From the NCBI GenBank assembly GCA_030248215.1, contig JASANG010001293.1:1-64000 (forward strand): DNA of 64,000 nt. The letters run 5' to 3'. Under the pieces are notes generated by a model, which was given only the letters and a program-made list of their open reading frames with translations, was not told the origin of the DNA and searched no databases. Every line of letters starts with the position of its first letter. Position 1 is the first letter of the stretch. This document shows positions 11,129 to 22,397 of this stretch, piece by piece. The DNA comes from Enoplolaimus lenunculus. Its lineage: Eukaryota > Nematoda > Enoplea > Enoplida > Thoracostomopsidae. Made by a program: the position numbers and the translations under genes.

Positions 11129-13434
11129 ATAAAAGAGCAGTTGTTATTAACTTAAACTAAAAATAAGTAACACTTATTAACGTAATAAGTTCAAATACCT
11201 GTGGTATTTATCCATGAGTGCCTTTGCAATCTATTTTGCTATCAAATGCAGTAGTTTACATACAAACAAACTGTTTAGAAGTAATTTTGAATTTCCGTTA
11301 AACTCAAGGTCCAACAATTTCGTTGCAATAATGAAACGGTTCGTAGTTAACTTTATTGTTGTTAAAGTAAACGTTGAATATGGTACTTAATACGTCCAAT
11401 TAGCCTCTTCACGCCAAGTAATAAAGGAAAAATGAGTTAAATTTTCTGACTAACATATTTAGTTCAAGGCAAATTAAACCTCAAAGCGTAGATTGAACAG
11501 TTTAATAAGTTTAGTTTATTTAGCAATGATTATATCGAAGAAAACTCAATTTGTACGCAGTGTTATGAATTACAAGACTATTAATCGCATCTTATACGTT
11601 GTCCCACGGTCAGAATTTTTTAAAAAAACTGGGATTTTGAAAATTTTTGCATATTTTAGCTTCTCATGTGGTTTCATCTTATAATTTTACGTCAAAATAT
11701 AACATTTTGAAGAACAATACAATTTCTGAATTCCTAACAGCCACTCGCAACCGAAAGAATAATTTTTGTTTAACAGTTTATCAATTATTTGTCTATGGTA
11801 TGCCACAGGCAAAATTACTAAATATATTTACGCCCTTTATAATATATACCCCCATCTCATTTAAATTAGCGCGTTGAGTGTTGATTAAGTTGTCTCTGGA
11901 TTTAGACATAATGGAGTTTCCTCAATACATCGTCTTTAGCTTAGGCTTAGATGTATTCGATTTTATCTGAGCCAATGAAAAAAGAACTAATACTGTAAAA
12001 ATAGTGAATAAGTTGATATAATAAATTTTTTAATATAGTGGCAAAATTGAACCTAACGTTACACGAGGGGCCGATTAGTCTGATGAGCCTCGGGGTATAG
12101 CGAAATCAGAGTTATTTCTCTAGTAATTGCATTTTCAAATGAACGTTATCGCTATTTGCAATCCTTCAAAATTAAAGATTTATTTTCTATTTTTTACAAT
12201 TTAAGGGAAAGCATATGTTGTAGAACCAGTCCGCAACTGATGTAACATATTTGTCTAAAATATGCTTTGAGTCAAGAATTTTTAAACCAAATTTACAGAC
12301 ATGCCGGTGTTCCAAAACGTAAAATGACATTTTCGAACAATCAAAACAGAATTCACATTTGCATGGTGAACTTAAAACGATTTGTTGACGTTTGACTGTT
12401 CGCTTTGATGCACTTGTGTTATTTTTTCATCAGCCAATAAGAAAGCGATTGCAATAAAGTCAGTGAACTTGCATGGTGGTTGTTCACACTTGTGAACTAA
12501 AGTTGCAGCGATGATTTTTAATGAATTATTTGCAGCTGCATGTTTTTCGACCAGAATTTTGGACAAAACTTGCAAGTGTAAGTCGCAACTGCAGCGTCTC
12601 GTAGCAAAAGCTTTCTCATGTGAATAGAGCTTTTGTATACATATTTGGTTCATATTTAAAATTCAGGATTTTTTTGAACTTAACTATTAACAGAACTGAA
12701 TATTAATTAAAGCAAATTTTGTTGAAATTTAATTCGAAATTTCATAAGGACTTTTAGTTAAATAATTTAAAATATAATCATATCAAACTCAGGCATTGAT
12801 ATATAAATTTTCACCTATGCTGCTGTAAATTGCTGTACCAGGATCATGTTTTCGTTTGGCTTTGTTGCTGAAAGTGAACTTCAATGAAAACGAACCTTTT
12901 GGTCGAAAAACATCTTCTCAGCCACCTTTAATGTGAAATAAAATTTACACCATCTCCAAATACAGTTTACACCAGTTGGAAGAGCTTAAAGATACATTAT
13001 ATTTATTGCAGCCTTTTACATACCGCTGGATGGGTTGCTACTGTAGTGTTGAGTGTTGCACTTTTGTAAATAAACTGCATACCATCTGTGTGCAGTCGGC
13101 TTTTACAATGTATTTCGCTTTCCTCTGCAACAGTTTTATTCTTTATGTTATTGTAAACGCTTAATAACGTTAGCTTTATTACAGGCTGGGGGTAAGAACT
13201 GTACACGCTGAACCATAGGGTGTGTGCGTTTCCTGAACCGTATTCGTTTTTAACTGTTTGGGTTATTTATCAAAAACATTCTTGAAATGAGAGCAGTTTT
13301 AGTTTGTACTAAAATTAGAATTATACCTTGACATCGTTCAGATATCAAATCTAAAGTTGGTATGCTAAATTTCAAGTTAAATGTTTCATTAAAATTTACC
13401 TATATTTTCAAATGTTCGTAACACCAAGAGTGGA
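11129..13434. other. Mostly unassigned AT-rich DNA
   Basis: Short frames only. Contains the degraded TIR relative at about 12380-12650 and a hammerhead-like core string near 12090 that does not fold convincingly. Confidence 0.5.
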
Positions 13435-13742
13435 TGATGCATACTTCAACAAGAGTATGCAACTGGGTACATTCTGTGTGGAAAAGCATGTACCCGGTAC
13501 GCGTTGCGTTTTTGGCCTACCCCGCCCCTTTATTTATAGGGGGTATAGCCGGTACTCACCGTGACACTTTATGTATGCGGCATCAAAAATGCTCCACTTG
13601 TAGTTTAATTTAGAAGTATTCATGTGATAGCGACCCAACTCTGAACAAGGACGGGGGATCGGCCAAGAACGCAACGCCCGGTGGTACATTTTATACCATG
13701 CGGAGCCCCAAGAGTTGCACACTCTTGTATTATGCACTCTTG
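13435..13742. mobile_element. CAAGAGTG..CACTCTTG MITE
   Basis: Inverted CCAAGAGTGGATGATGC and TTATGCACTCTTG, with internal inverted GCGTTGCGTTTTTGGCC-like blocks. Related: 36427-36550 (partial), 39655-39981 (SLC7 intron 1), 43535-43820 (SLC7 intron 5). Confidence 0.7.
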
Positions 13743-14070
13743 ATAGCACTAATTATTAGCTTGATATAGGTTAGGTAACGCTTGAATCAAATAGTTATGA
13801 GTTTAAAAATTTCACAACATTCAAGTTGATCCTAGTTAGGTACTGCGTGAAAATTGTTATCCACAGGTTGACAACTTTCTAGCACATACGCATAGAATAT
13901 TCTAGTATTTGCTTTTAACTGCAATCTGTCACCATCCTCAACCTTTGTGCAAAGTCAAACCGTCAACTATTAGCCAATCAGCTTGCGGCTGTATCCAGTA
14001 TTTTAACACCAATCAAACAGCATTTCACATCGATTGCCAACCGGACGTTTCGCGGACGTGAGGGCTCACA

Positions 14071-14760
14071 ATGGGTACTGTTCAAGATTTAGACGATCAG
14101 CATAAAAACGAACTCGTCGACGGCATCGCCAAAGCGTTGAAGCTCAAAAAAGATGGCTCGTTTGTGGTGATAGGCGGTGGCGAATGGAATTTAGGCCGAC
14201 AACTTTCAGTCGCATGCGGAGCGAACACGTATTTATTCGCCGACAACGACGAAACTGCAATCAAAGCTGCAGAAGATGAAGAAATTTTCGTTACCGAACT
14301 CGCATCGTCGAGTGATACTGCTGCGATTGGCAGTCTGGGTAAATTTGACGGTTGCCTGCTAAAAAACTATTTCGAATGTAATCGTGCATCCGAAGACTTA
14401 TCGCTGACAAGCTTGTTTGAGTCACTTTGGAAAATACTGAAACTAAACTGCCGGGCTGTTCTTGTAATTCGAAGGACACCGAAATTTCCAGCACCACAAG
14501 CGTTGAAGCAACGTTGGAGCGAGCAAGTGCCGAATGACGATCAATTAGCTGAATTGTGCAAAAATGAAGATGCAACATTTGAACTCGAGCAATCGACACT
14601 TGAGTTGAAATCGAAACTGAGCAAAGATAAGCTAAAAGATGTATTGAAGGCGTACAACTGTGACGATAACGATGTTAACTCGGTACTGTGCGACGTTGGA
14701 AGCCAAGTTGAATTCGATGACGAGATCACTATTATCGCATTAACTAAAGTTATTGATTAA
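14071..14760 (+). CDS. Intronless 229-aa class I methyltransferase-like protein, uncharacterised
   Basis: A complete single-exon reading frame with a good start context (A at -3, G at +4). The protein has the order of a Rossmann-fold methyltransferase. VVIGGGEWNLGRQL (about 32-45) resembles the glycine-rich motif I, YLFADNDETAIKAAE (about 54-68) the post-I acidic strand end, FDGCLLKNYFE (about 91-101) strand 4, and ILKLNCRAVLVIRR (about 120-133) the LKPGG-like helix and strand 5. The glycine loop is not canonical, so S-adenosylmethionine binding is inference. It is acidic and has no signal peptide or membrane segment, so a soluble intracellular protein is likely. No close family name is recognised. 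It is the only substantial single-exon gene in the window, so a retrocopy origin is possible, although no poly(A) tail or flanking duplication was seen. Confidence 0.75.
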   Translation: MGTVQDLDDQHKNELVDGIAKALKLKKDGSFVVIGGGEWNLGRQLSVACGANTYLFADNDETAIKAAEDEEIFVTELASSSDTAAIGSLGKFDGCLLKNYFECNRASEDLSLTSLFESLWKILKLNCRAVLVIRRTPKFPAPQALKQRWSEQVPNDDQLAELCKNEDATFELEQSTLELKSKLSKDKLKDVLKAYNCDDNDVNSVLCDVGSQVEFDDEITIIALTKVID

Positions 14761-15202
14761 ATTTATTTTGAATCATGTCAAAAATACAAACCCGCTTTAC
14801 GTTTGTTGACAAAAGCATATATGTTCGTACTAAAATAGTGTCTCTGACATGCGCTAAAAAGCGTTTACATAATAGCGTTTACTGCTCAAGTGATTCGTTT
14901 AGGGATGTTTTTCATCTTGGAAAAAGCTGTTTCCAAATCGCTGTCGGAAACATGCAAAGGTGGCGCTATACTTTTGATGACGTCGGACGCCGTCCGTCAC
15001 CGCACGGTGCCTTACGTGCGTCGACTCATGACACTGCATGTCAATTTGGCAACAAAAACACACTAACGTTTTTGTTTTTGACACGATTTCTAAAACCTAA
15101 CCCAATTTTGAGTGCAAATTTGAAATATTTATGAAAACATGTTACGGGATATGAACAAATTTGAACTGAACTAAAAATAAAATTGATACACGGAGGAGAC
15201 AG

Positions 15203-15879
15203 CAGCAGGGATGGGCGGTCTCGGTCACAAAAGCGAGACTGAGACCGAGACCGACACTTTTGGTGTCGGTATTGGTCAATTTTTAACCGTTAACGAATAG
15301 AAAAATAAGATTTTTTAACAAAAGGTTTGAATATTTTTATCTGCTCTGAATTGCGGTTTCATACCAATTTAACTAATTAATCGCAGCCAAAATTCATTTT
15401 TGACATTATTTTTCAATTGGCTACTGTCGTCATGCCTTTCAAACAGGCTCGGAGCAAATCACACAGTGTCGAAACACTGCTCGGTACAATCCCTCATTCA
15501 GAGCTATAGTGTTGTTTTGGCTTCCGGGCGAACTGAATAGACTGGAAAAGTTTTTAACATAGCGTGACGTTATAAATGCGGATGACCCATATTTTTTACG
15601 CGATGCCATATAAACGTTTTAAACGCGAAAATGCAACTATTTGGGCTTTGTCATAATAAAATCAAAGTGTATTGGGTTTCCTTTCAAAAAGTTAGTAGGC
15701 GAAATGAGCAAGTGCTTCCGGGCCAAGGTTACGATCTAAGGTAAATTTTTGTGACTGCTTCTCTTTGGTCTCGGTTTGCAAACCGCCGAGAGTGAAAAAA
15801 AGAGCGAGACTGAGACCGAGACCGAGACCAGCCAAATCCCGAGACTTGTCGAGACCGAGATCGAGACCGCCCATCCCTG
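15203..15879. mobile_element. hAT-like non-autonomous element, 677 bp
   Basis: Inverted ends CAGGGATGGGCGGTCTCGG and CCGAGATCGAGACCGCCCATCCCTG, trimmed by an extra CAG on the left. A perfect 8-bp target duplication GGAGACAG lies at 15195-15202 and 15880-15887. The interior is GAGACCGAGACC-rich near both ends and has no transposase frame. Confidence 0.85.
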
Positions 15880-16101
15880 GGAGACAGAAAACGAAATCAG
15901 AGAAGGAAATTTGCGCAGGACCGGACAGGAGCAAAACCTGTCAAACTTTCGGTTCTGTGTTTAAAAATTTGGGATTGCCGAATTGGATAGGTTTGAATCA
16001 CAGTCACGTTAACTGATTTCGCTCCTGAAACTATTGAGTATATGCCTCGATGTATCATCGTTCAAGGTATTTCGTTAGCGTATTCTTCACGTCAGTAAAG
16101 C

Positions 16102-16284
16102 GGCCCATGTTACTTTAAGGGACGTCCAGGTTTCTGATGGGTCTATAAAACAGTAACTTAGATTCTAGATTACATTTTTTGCTTAGGCTTAGGCTTAGGA
16201 ACACATTTTTGCAACGCTTAGGTTTACGCTTAGGCTTAGGAATACGCTTAATCTACTGTTACGCCCCTTATAGTATCATTGGCC
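16102..16284 (+). mobile_element. GGCC-TTAGGC MITE, subtype C, perfect target duplication
   Basis: Ends GGCCCATG and CATTGGCC. Octamers AGTAAAGC at 16094-16101 and 16285-16292 are identical. Confidence 0.85.
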
Positions 16285-16315
16285 AGTAAAGCTATGCATG
16301 CAAAACAAAAATTTC

Positions 16316-16505
16316 GGCCCAGGTATCTTTTGGGCCTGTCCCGTTTTATCGAACGATTGCAATAGACTATAATTGCAGTTCAGACTACTTTTTTGCTTAT
16401 GCTTAGTCTTAGGTTTAGCATTAACACTTATTTTTACGCTCAGGATTAGGCTTAAGAATATGTGTAATAAGGAACATGTTTACGCCCATATCAACAACAT
16501 TGGCT
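16316..16505 (+). mobile_element. GGCC-TTAGGC MITE, diverged
   Basis: Starts GGCCCAGGTATC and ends near CAACATTGGC, with decayed TTAGGC-like hexamers. No clean target duplication is left, so this is an old copy. Confidence 0.55.
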
Positions 16506-16796
16506 GCAATCCGTTTTGACAGTTCAAACTGAAACCAAATTTTGCGTCCAGGTCAAAGTTTATATTAATAACGATCCAAGTTTTCCGCTTATACTGGGCC
16601 AAGTTGTGCCATAGCAACGAAAACGTTGACATTGTCTAAATTTAGAAAATCCCAGAATGAATCTAATTATGTCATTTTCGCTACAATTGTTCAGTTTATA
16701 TATTCTGTGCAATAAAAGTTATTTTTGCTTAAAACCTTATTGACCATTGCGTGAGTCGCATTTCATTAACATATCCTGTGTGTTCTAAAGTTCTTC

Positions 16797-17007
16797 GGCC
16801 CATGTAACGATCAGGGGCGGAGAGTTTTTCTGTGGGAGTAGAACAGAGTAAGCTTAAGCTTTAGACTAATTTTTTTTGCTTAGCTTAGGCTTAGGCGTAG
16901 ACTTAGGAATATGCTCAATCATACGCTTAGGTTTAGGCTTATGCTCATAGACTTACGTTTTGGAACATGCTTATAATACTTTTCAGCCAATGTTCTTTAC
17001 ATAGGCC
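16797..17007 (+). mobile_element. GGCC-TTAGGC MITE, subtype B, perfect target duplication
   Basis: Ends GGCCCATGTAACGATC and TTTACATAGGCC, with octamers AGTTCTTC on both sides (16789-16796, 17008-17015). Confidence 0.85.
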
Positions 17008-17208
17008 AGTTCTTCTATGGGAAATATTTTGACCAATGCTCTCAAAAGTGGCGAGCAAATAGCGACGGGATGGATCTATGATCTGGTGGGGCACGAGAAC
17101 CAGACACCATTTTTGTATCGTTTAAATATTCAAAATATAAATTTTGTATGGGATTGATGGCGAGGGTCAATTCCGAGGTCCCCTCGAGGTCGTTCCTTCG
17201 TGGGTGGG

Positions 17209-17331
17209 ACGTTTTTCTATGGAACTGCAATAGAGTAATCTTAAGCTTTAGACTAGTTTTTTGCTTGGCTTAGGCTTAGGCTTAGGCTTACGAATATGTT
17301 TACTGTTCCGCAACTGTTCTTTTCTTTGGCC
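17209..17331 (+). mobile_element. GGCC-TTAGGC MITE, subtype B, partial
   Basis: The right part of a B copy: GGGACGTTTTTCTATGG, TTTAGACTAGTTTTTTGC, hexamers, and TGTTCTTTTCTTTGGCC. The left tip is missing. A left-end fragment of the same subtype (GGCCCGTGTAAAGATTAG) lies at 17911-17975. Confidence 0.55.
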
Positions 17332-18307
17332 GTAGGTAGAACTGAAAAAATTATTCTTTCAAAGAAGTAAATATCTGTTTATTCTATCTTACGTACTATA
17401 AAATAGCTTGACAATACAGAGACAGAGCAAATACATGGTCTTTGTTGTGCATATGTTCTGTTCATGTGTACGGTGCATTGGGTTTTTTTCTGTTCAGTCT
17501 ACTTGGCTACCCGAAGCACAGCGTTCAGAGTGTTTTATACGGGGTTTAAATGATTTTTTCGTTTCGTTAGATTTCAGGGTACGCATAGAGTCTACTTTAT
17601 GGTTTGGGCTAACAATCGACCTCAGACTCTAGCTCCTGGGGAATTTTTGCGGAATAAAATTTGGTAAATTTTGATGACGAACGAATTTTATAACTTGCGT
17701 TTGTTGATTGGTCAATTTTTGAAGATTGGATTTGTGAAATTTTTCAAAAACAGCTTAAATGCATATTTTAGCAACACTTTTCCAACAGTTGGCTGCACCT
17801 CAGGTACCAGCATAATTTTTGACGTCTGGTTCCGTTTCCGCTTTTGATGCACTCTGGTTAATACTACATCACTCGTTTTAATCGGCATATTTACTTAATT
17901 CTGCCATAGTTTGGCCCGTGTAAAGATTAGGGGCGGAATGTTTTTCTGTGAGACTAGAATAGAGTAAGATTACAAACGGTACGTGGCGGGTAGTGCGAGT
18001 CTGTTTCGGTAAGCACATTATTAAAGCTCTGATTGGTGTTTTTGAAGTGAATCTACTTAAAATCAACCATTTTGATTCGTCCTTCTATTTGGTACTGACA
18101 ATGTTCTCCGCAGAAATATCCATTGGTTACGGACGATGACGTTGCATAATGTATTTCAATGGGAGCATTTAGTCACATTAAAGGTTGAACCGAATATTTA
18201 TCGAGCTGTTTATATTTGGAAAAATGTTAGAAATTGATTGGTTTCTAGCACGATTAAAAGCGCTGAATACCCACCCGGTGCATGAGAATCTGGTAGTTCG
18301 ACTTATT
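17332..18307. other. Unassigned, with one MITE left-end fragment
   Basis: Only the GGCC MITE fragment at 17911-17975 is recognised. Confidence 0.5.
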
Positions 18308-18714
18308 GGCTCATGTATAAAACGGCCCATGTATAGAACAGGGCTGGAACAGTAGTATAAGCCTATTCCTAAGCCTAAGCCTAAGCGGATAGATGAGCCT
18401 ATTCCTATTCCTAAGCCTAAGCCTAAACCTAAGCCTAAGCAAAAAAAAAATTTGTCTAAAGCTTAAATTGACTCTATTGTAGCCCCTCCGGAAAACGATC
18501 CGGCCCTGTTCTATACATGGGCCTATAAAACAAAGCCGGATCGTTTTATTGCGGGGCTGTAATAGTCAGTTTAAGCTTTTTAGACTAACTTTTTTAGGCT
18601 TAGGCTTAGGCTTAGGCTTAGGAATGGGCTCATCCTTGCGCTTAGGTTAGGCTTAGACGTAGGCTTAAGAATATGCTTGTTCCGGCCTTGTTCTATACAT
18701 GTGCCGGTTTATTT
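18308..18714 (+). mobile_element. GGCC-TTAGGC MITE, subtype A, interrupted by a second copy
   Basis: The left end GGCTCATGTATAAAAC (18308-18323) is split from the rest (18542-18714, ending CATGTGCC) by another subtype A copy. Outer octamers GACTTATT and GGTTTATT match at 6 of 8. Confidence 0.75.
18324..18533 (-). mobile_element. GGCC-TTAGGC MITE, subtype A, nested inside another copy
   Basis: Ends GGCCCATGTATAG and CTATACATGGGCC with a perfect octamer TATAAAAC on each side. That octamer belongs to the terminal repeat of the host copy. Confidence 0.85.
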
Positions 18715-19191
18715 ATGGGCACGTGAACTGAGCGGTAGCTTCAAGGCCCAAAAGGGCTCAGCGTAGCCGCGGTTAAAACCAGCCCCGGTCTAGCCAATGC
18801 TTCACCTTGCTAAGGCGCAAAATACACAGATGAGACACACTAACTGTTTCAGCACCTATTAACCAACTGGCTTTAAGTGCTACACACATTTGAGAATATG
18901 ATAACTTTGTTGGTCTTCAAAACCAAAATAGCCCATCGCAGGCCTCTCGTCTTATTTCAAAAATGACGTCATGGCCCAACTTATCTGATTTTGGTTGTAG
19001 TCACTTGCTAAATCAGTTATGCAAACCAGAATGAACCTATTGCTGGATGACGATAAATTACGCAACTGGCCAGGTATGCTAGGATACGAAGCATTTCCTA
19101 CTGTATAATATGTCGCTATAGCAATCACATATGTAAAAACACTATTAGTTATTATGCCATTTGCTTCATAAAAATCAGTTGTTTATTGCTA

Positions 19192-19413
19192 CACTGTAAA
19201 AAATGGTGAATCAAATTGACTCTCTCCGAAATAGGCTTTCTTTTCCTGACCACACAAACTGTGTCAAATTCGTCTCCGTCAGAGTAAAATTTGACTCACG
19301 GAGCGATTCAGTGAATCGAATTTTACTCTGGCGCAGTCGAATTTTGATTCAATTTGTGTAGCCATGAAAAGCCAATTTCGGAGGGAGCCAATTGGACTCA
19401 CCATTTTACAGTG
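19192..19413. mobile_element. CACTG foldback MITE with an empty site elsewhere in the window
   Basis: Whole 222-bp copy flanked by TA. The flanks rejoin in the related repeat at 44.3-44.5 kb, which lacks the insertion. Confidence 0.9.
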
Positions 19414-19462
19414 TATAGTAAATAATTAATGGTAAATCTGGACACAATGCTTCAAATCTAAG

Positions 19463-19678
19463 CCCGTATTTTCAAATATGAGTAGCACCTATCACCAGCT
19501 GGTGATAGATCCTGTAACTTTGGAACCCGCGTATGGTGAGGTTCGAAATTCAGCACATTGTACGCGTTTGATTTGCCCTACTTCTGTACCAATTTTGAGA
19601 TCTGCAACTGCACATGTTCGACAGTTTGAATACCTATCGCTAATTGATGACAGGTGCAATACGTATTTGAGAATATGG
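19463..19678 (-). mobile_element. GCCCGTATT..CTCAAAT TIR element
   Basis: GCCCGTATTTTCAAATATGAG..TATTTGAGAATATGGGC, with the CACCAGCTGGTGATAGAT palindrome shared with the 44-kb copies. Its 77-codon frame is part of the repeat. Confidence 0.7.
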
Positions 19679-21398
19679 GCCCTAGTAAAGATGTATGAAA
19701 AGAATATGTAAAAAAGTGAAAATTAGTAAGGTTTTCGCTATTTTCTCATTAAAAATTTTGATTTATGTTGATCGAGTATTTGCTCAAAATAGCTGTTAGG
19801 TATTAGACTGAGAAACACGATTGCATGGGTTCAGAAATGTTTTATATTCATCATTGAAGGTGTACCTAAATGAAGATTGGCTGATTGGCTGACGGATTAT
19901 AGGGGTCACATATTTGGGTTTTGACCACATCGGAAGTCTGGGGTTTCTTTCGTGTTTTATACGGCTCACACAGGCACGTAGCTTGAGGGAACCAGGGTAA
20001 GAACTGAGCACCCCTAGATAATTTTTGCCCCCCCCCGCGCTAATAAAGTTTCAGCTATTCTCGTATGCTCACGTCTTCCGCATGCCCGTACTAAAATTGG
20101 TTTGGACCCTCTAGCAGGTTGAGCTGGCTACTGGTCTGGGTTCACACCATATACACGTTAATTTATCATCATCATTCTGATGTTTCCTAGGAACGATTTA
20201 CTAGTGAGTGGGCAATTGTTAAGCAAGCACTGGTAAAGATTGCTTTTCTCTCTGTGGCTTCGCCAAGGGTTCATTTGTGTTTGGTTTTGTAAATCTAAAA
20301 TATCGCTCATTAAGCTAATTCCACAGTCACAGTAAAGATTTTGTAGCTTCGTTTTAGCGAGGCTGTAGCCAAGGGCGGGGCAGGGTAGGCCGTCCCTTGA
20401 AAGTTTTTAGGACCCCCTAAGCTAATTTCGCAGTCACAGTAAGATTTAGCAGTTTCGTTTTAGCGAGGCTGTAGCCAAGGGTGGGGCAGGGTACGCCGAC
20501 CCTTGAAAGTTTTTTAGGACCCCCATAAAAATGCTAAAACCCTTGTATGCCCCTCCTGAACAATTTTCGCCCCCTAGCAAGGTGTGCTGGCTACAGGCGT
20601 GCATCTTAGCTTGATCCAGTACATTCGTAGAGTTATACGGTTTAATAAGGGGTGTATGCAACGCAAACCCGCGATTTGAAATTTAAAAAATCAACAACGG
20701 GTAACAGGGGTTACCGTAGCGTTTTAGGACTTTGACAGCAAAAAAATGTTTGTTCTCTATGGATCTTCCACAGAAGAAAACTGAAGTTATATACCCTTGG
20801 CGAAATGAAATCGTATCTACACGTATGCATATAATCACGCAAACGAACTATGGTTTGCCTTGTACACTCACAGGCCTGTAGCCAGCTCACCTTGCTAGGG
20901 GAGCTAAAAATTGTTTAGTAGGGGCATTCATGGGTTTTTAATGACTTGCAAACAAGGTTGAAAGTTTTCTAGGGTTCTCGAAGTATTTCCTGAGCGGCTG
21001 AGGCACCCTAGTCTCCCTTTGGCTGTGGGCTCGTACGCTCAGCTCTGCCTAGTCACATATAGGAGGCATATGCTTGAAAAGGCGCGAGCTTGTGACGTCA
21101 CACGCGTATGCGGTATAAACAGCAAGACGCAACTTCTCGAATGTTCTATTTCGAAAACAACAGCGACAAATTTTGTGTTTTCTATCATAATACAATACGT
21201 TTAGAAGGTTTGAACCGAGTTGTAGCAACTTATTCCACTTTATACGAGGGTTCCGGTCGAAAAATTGGTTTCTCGTCATAAACTCGTATAATCCCAGTTG
21301 CTATTTTCTTAGCTAAAAAGTTATAGGATATGGCGGACATACATTAGATTTAAAAATATTTGCTTTTTCGGCACAATTATGGATCGTACACGTGTCTA

Positions 21399-21597
21399 CA
21401 CTGTAAAAAATAAGCAGTCAAATTGTCTTGCTCGGAAACAGGCTTTTCCTGACTGCACAAACTGAGTCAAATTTGACTCCGCCAGACTCAATAGTGAATC
21501 GAATTTGACTCTGGCGGAGTCAAATTTGACTCAGTTTGTGTAGTCAGGAAAAGCGTGTTTCCGAGAGAGTCAATTTGATTCCCCATTTTTTACAGTG
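21399..21597. mobile_element. CACTG foldback MITE
   Basis: CACTGTAAAAAATAAG..TTTACAGTG. The left TA is present; the right flank reads AT. Confidence 0.75.
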
Positions 21598-21896
21598 ATA
21601 CGTGATGTAAAAAATTGTCCAGTCTCTTCAATTCGACACGGGTACAAACAGCACTGTAAACCTGAAATTGTAGATACAATACAGTGTGCTCTACCACTAA
21701 CTGGGTCCGTAGCCAAAAGCCCCCCTGAAAAAATTTTGGCCTCCTTTTAAAACTTTCAACCTTGCAGCTTGCTTGCAAGTCATTCAAAACCCTTGAATGT
21801 CTCTCCTGAAAATTTTTTAGCCCCCATAGCAAATTGATCTGGCTACGGGTGCCTGGGGTTCAAACAGCACTGTAAACCTGAAATAGGTACAATGCA

Positions 21897-22397
21897 GTGT
21901 ACTTTATCAGTAGATTTGCCCTGAGTCTGTTGACAGGATATCTCAACAGAAGTCATACTCTATTTCTCTCCACGTCTGGTGTTTGGACAATTTTTTGGTT
22001 TGTTTTGAAATTCTGCTATTTTGAAACGCTACTATTGACACAGAATAAAGTTGATCGTTGTTTGCTTTGTGTGATTTTAATGGGAGGTAATTCATCAAGA
22101 TTAAGCATTGGCTTTACCATTTATCTGCTTTGCGTTGCAAATCAAAAGGATAAGTTTAGCGGCTTGAACATATTATCTGTGTGGTCTTGCTCGCTAGAAG
22201 GGAAGTTGCTGATTTCTGCAACCAAGGAATATATGGCCCACAACTTTCATATGCTCAACAAGCGGTTTTGCAGGCTGCTGAATAACCAGCAGAGGTTAAA
22301 AAGTTATCTTAGACCCTTCACTCGCTCGCAGAAAAAAACTAGGCGAGGTTATCCCATGAAACGAAATTCTGGCCACACATCCCTTCACAACATTTAG
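21897..22397 (+). CDS. Unrecognised 166-codon open frame, probably chance
   Basis: The longest open frame in its neighbourhood outside a repeat array. It begins with ATG in a Leu/Phe/Cys-rich stretch and ends in a basic tail. It has no domain, no splice context and no homolog that I recognise. Kept only because 500 bp without a stop is unusual in this AT-rich sequence. Confidence 0.12.
   Translation: MYFISRFALSLLTGYLNRSHTLFLSTSGVWTIFWFVLKFCYFETLLLTQNKVDRCLLCVILMGGNSSRLSIGFTIYLLCVANQKDKFSGLNILSVWSCSLEGKLLISATKEYMAHNFHMLNKRFCRLLNNQQRLKSYLRPFTRSQKKTRRGYPMKRNSGHTSLHNI

Noticed and set aside
12062-12120. CTGATGA...GAAA string resembling a hammerhead ribozyme core
   Set aside because: The stem II candidate pairs only two bases, and no partner strands for stems I and III are found on either side.
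15692-16016. 60-83-codon frames with Arg/Pro or Glu/Thr repeats
   Set aside because: Arise from the GAGACCGAGACC tract at the right end of the hAT-like element.
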